Shown in pieces: positions 40,875 through 51,221 of a DNA stretch of 64,000 bases; position 1 is the stretch's first letter; every line of letters starts with the position of its first letter. The stretch comes from Xanthobacter oligotrophicus. GTDB lineage: Bacteria > Pseudomonadota > Alphaproteobacteria > Rhizobiales > Xanthobacteraceae. The translations under genes and the position numbers were made by a program. The notes beneath the pieces were generated by a model. That model saw only the letters and a program-made list of their open reading frames with translations. It had not been told where the DNA came from and searched no databases. The stretch lies in contig NZ_VTTL01000004.1 in the NCBI RefSeq assembly GCF_008364685.1, positions 320,543-384,542 on the forward strand, read 5' to 3'.

Positions 40875-42101
40875 TCAGTTGGCGCCGACGCCGGTCTTCA
40901 GCTTGGCGACCGCGGCCGCCTCGGGGAACACGGTGACGAGGTTGCCGCCCTGCCACTGCATGAGGAAGGGCTGGGCGCGGGTGTTCTGGCCCTGCTCGGA
41001 GAACTTGGCGCCCCAGCCGGTGGCGGTCTCGCCCACGGGGATGTCCACCTTCAGCACGGCGGCGCGCACCTTGTCGGCGTCCGTGCTCTTGGCGCTGGCG
41101 ATGGCGTCGAAGAACACCTTGGCGCCCATATAGTTGGCCAGCGAATGGCCGGAGCGCGGATCGATGCCGTACTTCGCCTTGTACTTCGCCACGAATTCCG
41201 TGAGGCCGGGAGTGGCCTTGGGGTTCGTGTTGAACTGGGTGAAGTCCACGTCGAGGGCGCCTTCCATGTTCTCCGCGCCCACGGCCTGCATGGTGTCCCG
41301 GGTGGAATAGCCGCCGCCGGCGCCCATCACCGCCTTGGGCTTGTAGCCCTGGTCCTTCATCTGGCGGAAGAACAGCACGGTGTCGTTCTGGTAGGAGGTC
41401 TGCAGCACCACGTCCACACCGGCCGACTTGAGGCGCAGGATGACCGGGGTCAGGTCCACGGACTTCGCCGAATAGGGCAGGACCTCGACTACGTTGAGGC
41501 CCTTCTCCTTGGCACGGGTCTTCTGATAGCCGGAGACCGTCTGGCCGTAGAGGCTGTCCTCGTGGATGATGCCGACCTTGAGGTCCGTCGCCTTCACGCC
41601 GAGGGCCGGAGCCACCGCCTCGATCACCGAATCCACCATGCGGTTGGCGAAGTCACGGGCCGTGGCATTGGTGCGGAAGACGTATTTGAAGCCGCGTTCG
41701 GTGATGGGATCGGACACCGCGCCCAGCTCGAAATAGGGCACGCCGGCGAGCTCGGTCACCTGCGTCGCCGCCAGCGACAGGGACGAGGAGTAAGTGCCGA
41801 AAATGGCCGAGACCTTGTCCACGGAGGTGAGGCGCCGGGCCTCGCCCACCGCTTGGTTGGGATCGACCGCGTCGCCCTTGATGAACTCGATCTTCTTGCC
41901 GTCGATGCCGCCGGCTGCGTTGCGCTCTTCAACCGCCAGCTCGAAGCCGCGGAAGCTCTCGTCGCCCAGAAGCGCGAGGCCGCCCGAGAAGGGATAGAGG
42001 GCGCCAAATTTGACCGTGCCCTGGGCCGCCGCGGGTCCCGCGAAGGGGGAGACGGCAACAAGCAGTGCGGCGGCCAATGCCGCCCGCGCGAAACTCTTCA
42101 T
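40875..42101 (-). CDS. livK: Periplasmic binding protein of the Liv-type importer (LivK-like)
   Basis: A 408-residue type I periplasmic binding protein with a signal peptide (AALAAALLVAVSPFAGPAAAQ). The mature start VKFGALYPFSGGLALLGDESFRGFELAVEERNAAGGIDG is typical of LivK-like proteins for amides, short carboxylates or aromatic acids. ATG 42101 follows GGAGGAG, a strong ribosome-binding sequence. It is the first gene of the minus-strand operon that continues through the importer to the four oxidoreductases, so its ligand is presumably their substrate. Confidence 0.92.
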   Translation of the reverse strand: MKSFARAALAAALLVAVSPFAGPAAAQGTVKFGALYPFSGGLALLGDESFRGFELAVEERNAAGGIDGKKIEFIKGDAVDPNQAVGEARRLTSVDKVSAIFGTYSSSLSLAATQVTELAGVPYFELGAVSDPITERGFKYVFRTNATARDFANRMVDSVIEAVAPALGVKATDLKVGIIHEDSLYGQTVSGYQKTRAKEKGLNVVEVLPYSAKSVDLTPVILRLKSAGVDVVLQTSYQNDTVLFFRQMKDQGYKPKAVMGAGGGYSTRDTMQAVGAENMEGALDVDFTQFNTNPKATPGLTEFVAKYKAKYGIDPRSGHSLANYMGAKVFFDAIASAKSTDADKVRAAVLKVDIPVGETATGWGAKFSEQGQNTRAQPFLMQWQGGNLVTVFPEAAAVAKLKTGVGAN

Positions 42102-42331
42102 CGTCTCCTCCCTCGTCCGGCGCATCGGAGGCCGGCTCTTGCAACCCGTTATGCGGGCACGATTTTTAAGTGCCCGACGGCGGTGGGGCGGACATTGCCG
42201 CCCGTCTGGCGCTGCGGATAATGCAGATAACCAAGTTGCCTGACAAGTAGGACTTCTGTAGTTTTCCCGCATCGAGGTGCCCGCCGCGAAGAGGCGCCGA
42301 CAAGACGCCTCGCGGAAGGCCCGAGGGAGGA

Positions 42332-43342
42332 ATGCCGGTGGTTGAAATTCCCAGTTCCATGCGCCATGCCCGATTCACCGGAGCCGGCGGACCGGAGGTC
42401 ATTGCCATCGAGACCGCGCCGGTGCCCTGCCCCGGGCCGGGGCAGGTGCTGGTGGAGGTGGTGGCCGCGGGTGTCAATCGCCCCGACTGCCTCCAGCGCG
42501 CCGGCAATTATCCCCCGCCCCCCGGCGCCACGGAAATTCCGGGCCTCGAGATTGCGGGCCGCGTCGTCGCGCTCGGCGAGGGTGTTGAGTCTCTGAAGAT
42601 CGGCGATGAAGTCTGTGCCCTGGTGATCTCGGGTGGCTATGCCGAGTATTGCGTGGCGGAAGCCCCGCTCTGCCTGCCGATTCCAAAGCCGCTTTCGCTG
42701 CTTGAGGCCGCCGGACTGCCGGAAAACTATTACACCGTCTACGACAACGTCTTCACCCGCGGACGCCTGAAGTCGGGCGAGACCATCCTGATCCACGGCG
42801 GGTCGAGCGGCATCGGCTCCACCGCCATCCAGCTGGCGCACCATGCCGGAGCGCGTGTCATCGCCACCGCCGGCTCGCCGGAGAAGTGCGATTTCTGCCT
42901 GAAGCTGGGCGCGGACGCCGCCATCGACTATCGCGCCAAGGACTTCGTCGCCGAGGTGAAGGCGCTGACTGACGGGCGCGGCGTTGACGAGATCCTCGAC
43001 ATGGTGGGCGGTCCCTACGTGGCGCGCAACCTCCAGGCGCTGGCGGTGGAAGGGCGCCTCGTGCAGATCGCCTTCCTCCAGCCGAGCGAGGTCCAGATCG
43101 ACCTCATGCCGGTGATGCTGAAGCGCCTGACCTTCACCGGCTCCACCCTGCGCGCCCGCTCCGTGGCGCTGAAATCCGAGATCGCCGAAGCGCTGAAGCG
43201 GGACGTGTGGCCGCTGCTGGAGGCGGGCAAGATCAAGCCCTTCGTCCACGCCACCTTCCCGCTGGATCAGGCGCGGGAGGCCCATGCGCTCATGGAATCG
43301 AGCGCCCACCTCGGCAAGATCATGCTGGAGACCGGACGGTGA
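42332..43342 (+). CDS. Zinc-free quinone oxidoreductase family protein (Qor-like)
   Basis: A 336-residue medium-chain dehydrogenase/reductase of the NAD(P)H:quinone oxidoreductase type: GVNRPDCLQRAGNYPPPPG near the N-terminus and nucleotide motif GGSSGIGSTAIQLA. The structural and catalytic zinc cysteines of alcohol dehydrogenases are absent. Relatives in the TIGR PIG3 group reduce quinones or enoyl compounds with NADPH. It is divergent from livK (230 bases between starts) and its stop overlaps the next SDR start (GTGA). The role is probably a reduction step in the same pathway. Confidence 0.87.
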   Translation: MPVVEIPSSMRHARFTGAGGPEVIAIETAPVPCPGPGQVLVEVVAAGVNRPDCLQRAGNYPPPPGATEIPGLEIAGRVVALGEGVESLKIGDEVCALVISGGYAEYCVAEAPLCLPIPKPLSLLEAAGLPENYYTVYDNVFTRGRLKSGETILIHGGSSGIGSTAIQLAHHAGARVIATAGSPEKCDFCLKLGADAAIDYRAKDFVAEVKALTDGRGVDEILDMVGGPYVARNLQALAVEGRLVQIAFLQPSEVQIDLMPVMLKRLTFTGSTLRARSVALKSEIAEALKRDVWPLLEAGKIKPFVHATFPLDQAREAHALMESSAHLGKIMLETGR

Positions 43343-44109
43343 ACTTGTCGTCTTCCCCCGTCGTTTTCGTCACCGGAGCAGGGCGCGGCATCGGCCGCGC
43401 CATGGCGGACGCCCATGCGGATGCTGGCGCCGCCGTCGCCTATGTGGACTTTGATCCCGCCCTCGCCGAGGAGGCCGCCAACGCCGCCATCCAGCGCGGG
43501 GTGAAGGCCATTGGCCTTGCCGCCGACGTGGCCGACTATGCGGCCGTGGAAGCCGCCGCCCGCGCCGCCACCGAGGCGCTTGGGCCGGTGAGCGTGCTGG
43601 TCAACAATGCCGGCATCTCGCCCAAGGGCGGGGCCGACGGGCGCCGGGCCGAGGCGCCGGACATGGACCCGGCCGAATGGCGGCGGGTGATCGACGTCAA
43701 CCTCACCGGCGCTTTCAATTGCGTGCGGGCGCTGTCGCCGGGCATGAAGGCGTTGGGGCGCGGGCGCATCATCAACATCTCGTCGGTGGCGGGGCGCACC
43801 TATTGCGACATCGTGGGGGTGCATTATGCCGCCTCCAAGGCCGCCCTCATCGGCTTCACCAAGCATCTGGCGGGGGAGCTGGGGCCTTACGGCATAACGG
43901 TCAACGCTATCGCCCCCGGCCGCATCGACACCCCCATGGTGCGGGGCACCGCCACCGCCGCCAACGAGGCGGTGCGGCTCGTCACGCCCCTGCGCCGCCT
44001 CGGCCAGCCGGAGGAGGTGGCGGAGGTCTGCCGCTTCCTGTCGTCGGACGCTGCCGCCTTCGTCACCGGCCAGGTGATCGACGTGGCCGGCGGCTGGCTG
44101 ATGACCTGA
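43339..44109 (+). CDS. Short-chain dehydrogenase/reductase
   Basis: A 256-residue classical SDR with TGAGRGIGRAMA, VLVNNAGISPKGG, catalytic Ser in NISSVAG and YxxSK-type motif YAASKAA, and VNAIAPGRIDTPMV. VDFDP at the end of the second strand predicts NAD. The GTG start overlaps the stop of the quinone oxidoreductase gene, so translation is coupled. FabG-like, but in a catabolic setting. Confidence 0.88.
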   Translation: MNLSSSPVVFVTGAGRGIGRAMADAHADAGAAVAYVDFDPALAEEAANAAIQRGVKAIGLAADVADYAAVEAAARAATEALGPVSVLVNNAGISPKGGADGRRAEAPDMDPAEWRRVIDVNLTGAFNCVRALSPGMKALGRGRIINISSVAGRTYCDIVGVHYAASKAALIGFTKHLAGELGPYGITVNAIAPGRIDTPMVRGTATAANEAVRLVTPLRRLGQPEEVAEVCRFLSSDAAAFVTGQVIDVAGGWLMT

Positions 44110-44126
44110 AGTTCGGGAGGATCTCC

Positions 44127-44867
44127 ATGTTCGACTTCAGGAACCGGACCCTGCTGCTCACCGGCGCCAACGGCGGCATCTCCCGCGCCATCGCGGAGAC
44201 CTTCTTCGCGCTCGGCGCCAATTGCGTGCTCACCGACCTGGACGAGGCTGGCATCGCCGCCTTCGCCCGGGAGCTGGACCCCAGCGGCACCCGCGCCGTC
44301 GGCATCCGGCAGGATGCGGCCGACCCTGCCGACGCCGACCGCGCCCTCGCGCTGGTGAAGGAGCGCTTCGGCGCGCTGGACGTGCTCGTCACCTCCGCCG
44401 GCCTCTACCGCGACCGCAAGGTGGCGGAGATGTCGGATGCCCACTGGCGCACCGGCATCGCGGTCAATCTCGACGGGGTATTCTACACCTGCCGGGCGGC
44501 CATCCCCCATTTCTCCGAAAACGCCGCCATCGTGAACGTCGCCTCCATGGCGGGGCATCGCGGCAGCGTGGGGCATGCGGACTATGCGGCGGCGAAGGGG
44601 GCGGTGCTCAACTTTTCCCGGACGCTGGCCATGGAGCTGGCGCCCCGGGTGCGGGTGAATTCCGTGTCCCCCGGCCTCATCGACACGCCCATGGTGCGCG
44701 GCCTGATGGACGCCAACGGGGCGGCGCTGATCGCGGGAACGCCGGCGAAGCGGCTCGGCACGCCGCAGGAGGTCGCACGCGTGGTGGCCTTCCTTGCCTC
44801 CGACTGGGCCAGTTTCGTCACCGGCGAGACGGTCCATGTGAACGGTGGTCTTTATATTGCGAGTTGA
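44127..44867 (+). CDS. Short-chain dehydrogenase/reductase
   Basis: A 246-residue SDR: cofactor motif TGANGGISRAIA, in which the third glycine of the usual TGxxxGIG is a serine, VTSAGLY in place of NNAG, NVASMAG, and catalytic YAAAKGA. TDLDE predicts NAD. ATG 44127 follows GGGAGG. It lies 17 bases after the previous SDR and shares little sequence with it, so the operon has two distinct oxidation or reduction steps. Confidence 0.86.
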   Translation: MFDFRNRTLLLTGANGGISRAIAETFFALGANCVLTDLDEAGIAAFARELDPSGTRAVGIRQDAADPADADRALALVKERFGALDVLVTSAGLYRDRKVAEMSDAHWRTGIAVNLDGVFYTCRAAIPHFSENAAIVNVASMAGHRGSVGHADYAAAKGAVLNFSRTLAMELAPRVRVNSVSPGLIDTPMVRGLMDANGAALIAGTPAKRLGTPQEVARVVAFLASDWASFVTGETVHVNGGLYIAS

Positions 44868-44928
44868 GTTTGCAGATAGAGTCGCGCGATTTTGCGCGCG
44901 GCTCGGTCGGCTGAGCTAGGAGCAACGG

Positions 44929-45645
44929 ATGGCCCAACCCCGCGACATCATCGGCCGGGCGCCTTCCCTCGCCGAGACGCTGGCGCACCGGCTCCGGGAG
45001 GAGATCGCCTCCGGCCGCCTCCAGCCGGGCGAGCGGCTGCCCACCGAGCACCAGATGGCGGAGACCTACGGCGTCAGCCGGCCCATCGTGCGCGAGGCGG
45101 TGGGGCGGCTGAAGCATGACGGCCTGGTCACCACCCGCCAGGGTGCCGGCGCGTTCGTGGCCGAGCCGGGCGCCGCTTCCACCTTCCGGCTCGACATCGC
45201 CGATTTCAGCGACAAGGTGGAGATGCGCGCCATCGTCGAGCTGCTGATGGCGGTGGAGGCCACCGCCACCGCCCATGCCGCCGTGCGCCGCTCGGAAGAG
45301 GATCTCGCCCGCATCGGGGAACAGCTCGAAGCCATGCAGGATGCCATCGTCCGCGGCGAGCCGGGGGTGGACGAGGACATGGCGTTTCATCGCAGTATCG
45401 TGGAGGCCACGGGCAATCCCTACTTCCGCGACCTGTCCCAGTTCCTCGATCACCGGGTGCGCCACTTCATCCGCACGGCGCGGGCGAACACGGCCCGCCA
45501 TGGCGGGCTCGCCCAGGCGGTGCAGCGCGAGCACGATGCCATCTTCGCCGCCATCGAGAAGAAGGACCCCGTCGCCGCCCGCGCCGCCGCCGAGGAGCAC
45601 CTGCGCAACGCCGCCGCCCGCCTCGCGGTCTATCTGGGGCCGTGA
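44929..45645 (+). CDS. GntR-family (FadR/FCD) transcriptional regulator
   Basis: A 238-residue regulator with an N-terminal winged helix (about residues 10-75: LPTEHQMAETYGVSRPIVREAVGRLKHDGLVTTRQGAGAFV) and a C-terminal all-helical FCD ligand domain with the metal/ligand residues DEDMAFHRSI, EHDAIF and EEHLRNA. FCD regulators usually repress a nearby catabolic operon and release it on binding a carboxylate. Its position at the end of the plus-strand operon makes it the likely regulator of both divergent operons. A CGCGC hairpin in the 60 bases upstream separates it from the last SDR. Confidence 0.9.
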   Translation: MAQPRDIIGRAPSLAETLAHRLREEIASGRLQPGERLPTEHQMAETYGVSRPIVREAVGRLKHDGLVTTRQGAGAFVAEPGAASTFRLDIADFSDKVEMRAIVELLMAVEATATAHAAVRRSEEDLARIGEQLEAMQDAIVRGEPGVDEDMAFHRSIVEATGNPYFRDLSQFLDHRVRHFIRTARANTARHGGLAQAVQREHDAIFAAIEKKDPVAARAAAEEHLRNAAARLAVYLGP

Positions 45646-45676
45646 GGGGGGCTCTTGGGAGTGTCGAGCCGCTGAA

Positions 45677-45711
45677 CCCTCTCCCGCTTGCGGGGGAGGG
45701 CAGGGTGGGGG
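45677..45711. repeat. Palindromic repeat, family of 32.4 kb (copy 2)
   Basis: CCCTCTCCCGC (45677-45687) pairs with GCGGGGGAGGG (45690-45700), one wobble, two-base loop, followed by cagggtggggg. This is the common form of the element; its right half is repeated in inverted orientation at 45880-45903. Confidence 0.65.
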
Positions 45712-45879
45712 CTGGCGGCTGCCGCAATCCCGCCCTTCGGGGGCACGGCCACGTCCCATTCCGGTACACTCCGCGCCCCGGGACCACACGCAGTCGGAAC
45801 GCAGCGTGTCCGAATCGGTTATTGCTATCGTTTCCTGGTTTGTTCTTTCCGGGGCCTTTGGCTCAGCCTCCGGCGTCTT

Positions 45880-45980
45880 GCCCCCACCCCAACCCTCCCC
45901 CGCATCGAAGCCGGATGTTTCCGGCTTCGACCCTTGGGGATCCGAACTCGGCAACAGCCGAGTTAGGGCGGGAGAGGGGG
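45880..45980. repeat. Composite palindromic repeat with two nested hairpins (copy 3)
   Basis: An inverted copy of the 45.68-kb element is split: its arms lie at 45880-45904 and 45966-45980. Between them are two tight hairpins, TCGAAGCCGGA/TCCGGCTTCGA (45905-45915 with 45920-45930) and AACTCGGC/GCCGAGTT (45945-45952 with 45957-45964). The 384-base gap between gntR and the next gene holds no coding sequence that I can support. Confidence 0.6.
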
Positions 45981-46029
45981 CCGCGCCGGTTCGGGACGCG
46001 GGACATGGCCCCCTGAAATCCGCTCCCCC

Positions 46030-47631
46030 TCACCGCCGCTCGAAGGTGCCGAGGCCGTTGTCGTTGAAGAATTCCACCTTCATCCGCCGGTCCGAGAAGG
46101 TGACCTGCGACACCGATCCCGCCGGCGCCGTCTCCTCGCCCTCGGGCCGGAAGATGAAATCGTCCCCGCTCCAGTGGTCGAGGGTGAAGACCCGGGGCTT
46201 CGGTCCCACGGTGAGGACGAGGCGGCCCTTGTCCTCGCTCACCCGCGCCTCGCCGAAATAGGCATTGGCATAGGTGCCCACATAGGCGGACAGGGACTTG
46301 GCCGGCGCCGGCTTGGCCGGCGCGATCTTGCCCGCGAGAGCGCCGAGCGGCGTGTAGAGCGGATCGATGAGGGGGCCATAGGCGGCGAGCCAGTCCCGCG
46401 TCACCGTGCCGAACTGGGCAAGGTCCATGAAGCTGGCGGAGAGGGCTTCCGGCACGCCGGTGGGCTGGGCATTGGTGAGCACCACGATGCCCAGCTTCTC
46501 GGACGGCAGCAGCACGTAATTGGTGCCGGCACCGAGAATGAAGGCGCCGGAATGGTCGACCATCACCCGGCCCGCCGGCGACACGTTCACCGCGAAGCCA
46601 TAGCCATAGAAGCCGGCGCGGGCGTCAGCGGCATAGGCGGGCGAGGAGATCATCTCCGGCCGCATGGCGGGCAGCAGCGCCTTCTCGGGCACGACCTGCC
46701 GGCCCTCGTAGGTGCCGCCGCCCAGCACGAAGCCGAGCCAGCGGGCCATGTCCCGCACGGACGAGCTCACCCCGCCCGCCGGGGACTGGGCCTGCGGATC
46801 GCGCTGGAACTTCGCGGCGAAGGTCTTGCTCTCCCCGATCTTGCCCACCCGCACATGGGGCACGGCGCGGTTGGGCCGGGCCATGTAGTCGGAAAAGCGC
46901 GAGGAGGTGGAGGCCATGCCCAGCGGCTTGTAGAGCACCTCGTCCGACAGGGTCTCCCAGTCCCTGCCCGATGCGGTGGCCACAGCCTCGGCGGCGGCGG
47001 TGACGCCGAAATTGGTGTAGGCGTAGGAGACGCGGAACGGGGCGAGGGGCAGCTTCTTCAGCCGCTCCAGCACCTGCCGCCGATCGTAGCCGAGGTCTTC
47101 CAGTTCGTCGCCAGCATGGTCCGGCAGGCCGGAACGGTGGCTGTAGAGATCGGCGATGGTGACGTGCTCGGACACCCAATCATCGTTCAGGGCGAACCAG
47201 GGCAGCAGGTCTTCCACCGGCGTGTCCCACTTCACCGTGCCCTTGCCCACCTCATGGGCGACAACGCCGGCGCCCACCGACTTGGACAGGGAGGCGAGCT
47301 GGAACACGGTGTCCGCGTCAATGGCCGCGCTCTCGCCCACCTTGCGCACGCCATAGCCCTTGAGGAACACCGTCTTGCCCTCGTGCACCACGGCCACCGC
47401 GAGGCCGGGCACGCCGCTGCGCGCCATGAGGTCCCGGGCGAGGGCATCGACCTTGCCCACCGCGCTCTCGATCTGCCCCTTGGGGATGGGCACGCCCGAC
47501 GTCTGCGGCGGCGGCCGGGAGGCGTCGATCTGGGTCTGGGCGAGGGCGGGGGAGGCGAGGAGGAGGAGGGCGAGGGCTGTGGAGGGAAGGCCGGCGCGCC
47601 GGCCGGTTCGTGGGAAACGCCTGTGGGCCAT
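46030..47631 (-). CDS. Secreted serine beta-lactamase-family hydrolase
   Basis: A 533-residue class C beta-lactamase/esterase-fold protein with a signal peptide (ALALLLLASPALAQ). Active-site motifs: SLSK (Ser nucleophile and Lys, in QLASLSKSVGAG), YTN (in YAYTNFGVTAA) and HSG in MVDHSGAF. A further domain of about 130 residues follows, with the lipocalin-like pattern of DUF3471-type C-termini (YVGTYANAYFGEARVSED). Such proteins act on peptides or esters in the periplasm and are rarely antibiotic-degrading. ATG 47631 has GGAGG eight bases upstream and is preferred over ATG 47646. It is apparently a single-gene unit. Confidence 0.88.
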   Translation of the reverse strand: MAHRRFPRTGRRAGLPSTALALLLLASPALAQTQIDASRPPPQTSGVPIPKGQIESAVGKVDALARDLMARSGVPGLAVAVVHEGKTVFLKGYGVRKVGESAAIDADTVFQLASLSKSVGAGVVAHEVGKGTVKWDTPVEDLLPWFALNDDWVSEHVTIADLYSHRSGLPDHAGDELEDLGYDRRQVLERLKKLPLAPFRVSYAYTNFGVTAAAEAVATASGRDWETLSDEVLYKPLGMASTSSRFSDYMARPNRAVPHVRVGKIGESKTFAAKFQRDPQAQSPAGGVSSSVRDMARWLGFVLGGGTYEGRQVVPEKALLPAMRPEMISSPAYAADARAGFYGYGFAVNVSPAGRVMVDHSGAFILGAGTNYVLLPSEKLGIVVLTNAQPTGVPEALSASFMDLAQFGTVTRDWLAAYGPLIDPLYTPLGALAGKIAPAKPAPAKSLSAYVGTYANAYFGEARVSEDKGRLVLTVGPKPRVFTLDHWSGDDFIFRPEGEETAPAGSVSQVTFSDRRMKVEFFNDNGLGTFERR

Positions 47632-47938
47632 CGGTGCTGCCTCCATCCGCCCGCGCGCGCCGGCGCAGGCTGCTTATGGCTCCAGGCTTAACGGCAGGGG
47701 CGGGCGGCCCGCAAGGGGCGGATGGAGCGGGGCAGGGCCGGGAGCCGAGCGGGATGTCGGGGCTGGCGGTGGAGGGGCCGGCGCTGGTGGTCTCGGACCG
47801 TCCGCCGGGCCGGTGGGGCGGACGGGACGCTGGATTACCTGCCGCGCCTCGGCTTCCTGCTGCGGCTTCTGGCGGGCGGGATCGGGCGCGGCGGCAACGA
47901 CAACGGTTGAGACCGGGGCCGTCGGTCCGAGCGTCCGC
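47632..47938. other. Intergenic region without supported gene
   Basis: Very GC-rich sequence between two minus-strand genes. Short open frames exist, the longest ending at 47910, but none has a ribosome-binding sequence or recognisable motif. No hairpin stood out. Confidence 0.5.
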
Positions 47939-50251
<2,313 letters not shown>

Positions 50252-50344
50252 CGCCGGTCTCCTCCGGGTGTCCGGGGGCGTCGAGCGGCCTACTGCTCTT
50301 GAGCCCCCACGTCCTAGATCTGGAGGGACGTGCCGCATCTCTCC

Positions 50345-50400
50345 GAATCGAGCCCATTGGAATCGAATCGGAGGGCTGTTGTCTAGAGTCCAGCCGAGTC
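50345..50400. promoter_or_regulatory. Cluster of five GANTC (CcrM) sites
   Basis: GANTC occurs at 50345-50349, 50360-50364, 50365-50369, 50386-50390 and 50396-50400, five sites in 56 bases, between the divergent starts of the PleC-like kinase and the Fae homologue. The rest of the 300-base gap (50252-50551) shows no gene. Confidence 0.7.
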
Positions 50401-50551
50401 AAGAGGCGAATAAATACGGCCACGCCTTGGTTTTCGCCGGTTTTGGGCCGGTGGACAAAGCGTCCGGGTGCCATCGGGCGCAGCGACGCTGGGTCGCCGT
50501 GGACGGGGCGGCAGCGGGGTGCTTCTGTGCCGTCCCAAACAGGAGGAAAAC

Positions 50552-51091
50552 ATGACCGATATCTGGTTCAAGGCGGGTGAAGCGACGGTTCTGGCGGCGG
50601 AGGGGCAGGCCACCGATGCCATGCCGGAAGTGCTGATCGGCTCCGTGCGCGGCCCGGTGGGGCAGGCGGTCGCCTCCATGATGGGGCAGGTGCAGGGCCA
50701 CACCCGCATGTTCGTGGTGCGCGACCTGAACCAGCTGGTGCGCCCGCTGACCATGATGACCACCAAGGCCACCATCCACACCGCCGAGTATGTGGATCTC
50801 CTCGGCGGCGTGGTGCAGGCGGCCATGGGGGACGCCATCATCGATTGCGTCAGCGAGGGTATCCTGCCCAAGGACGAGGTGGACGAACTGGCCATGATCA
50901 TCATGGTGTGGCTCGATCCGCGCTGTGCCGAGGACCCGGACCTCGACAAGGCCGACCTCTACCGCACCAATTACGAGGCGACCAAGCTCGCCATCTCCCG
51001 CGCCATCAAGGGCGAGCCCTCCATCGACGAGCTGATCGCCAACCGCAAGAGCGTCAAGCACTACGCTCTGGAAGGCGTGATCGAATACTGA
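50552..51091 (+). CDS. Formaldehyde-activating enzyme (Fae) homologue
   Basis: A 179-residue protein of the Fae family, which joins formaldehyde to tetrahydromethanopterin. The match is clearest in the C-terminal half: GDAIIDCVSEGILPKDEVDEL, then YRTNYEATKLAISRAIKGEPSIDELIANRKSVKH, a family signature. In the N-terminal motif, where Fae has EVAHIDLIIG with a conserved catalytic histidine, this protein reads DAMPEVLIG with no histidine. It may therefore have lost the condensation activity and serve as a paralogue with another role, such as formaldehyde binding. A strong AGGAGG precedes ATG 50552. No other C1 gene is in the window. Confidence 0.82.
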   Translation: MTDIWFKAGEATVLAAEGQATDAMPEVLIGSVRGPVGQAVASMMGQVQGHTRMFVVRDLNQLVRPLTMMTTKATIHTAEYVDLLGGVVQAAMGDAIIDCVSEGILPKDEVDELAMIIMVWLDPRCAEDPDLDKADLYRTNYEATKLAISRAIKGEPSIDELIANRKSVKHYALEGVIEY

Positions 51092-51157
51092 CGCCGGCGC
51101 GCGCGCCGATCGGATTGCGCCGCGATCTGGTCGCATAGCGCGCTCTGTCCAAGGCGG

Positions 51158-51176
51158 GAGGAGGCGGGGCCTCCTC
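51158..51176. terminator. Hairpin between convergent fae-like and MFS genes
   Basis: GAGGAGGC (51158-51165) pairs with GCCTCCTC (51169-51176) around a 3-base loop, followed on plus by ttg. Position between two stops supports a bidirectional terminator. Confidence 0.5.
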
Positions 51177-51221
51177 TTGCCTCGCCGGGCGGAATGCACC
51201 GGCGCGCGGCCACAGCCCCGC

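Noticed and set aside
47722-47910. 62-codon plus-strand frame ending in a GGNDNG sequence
   Set aside because: Arg/Gly/Trp-rich, no ribosome-binding sequence and no known match; too weak to call.
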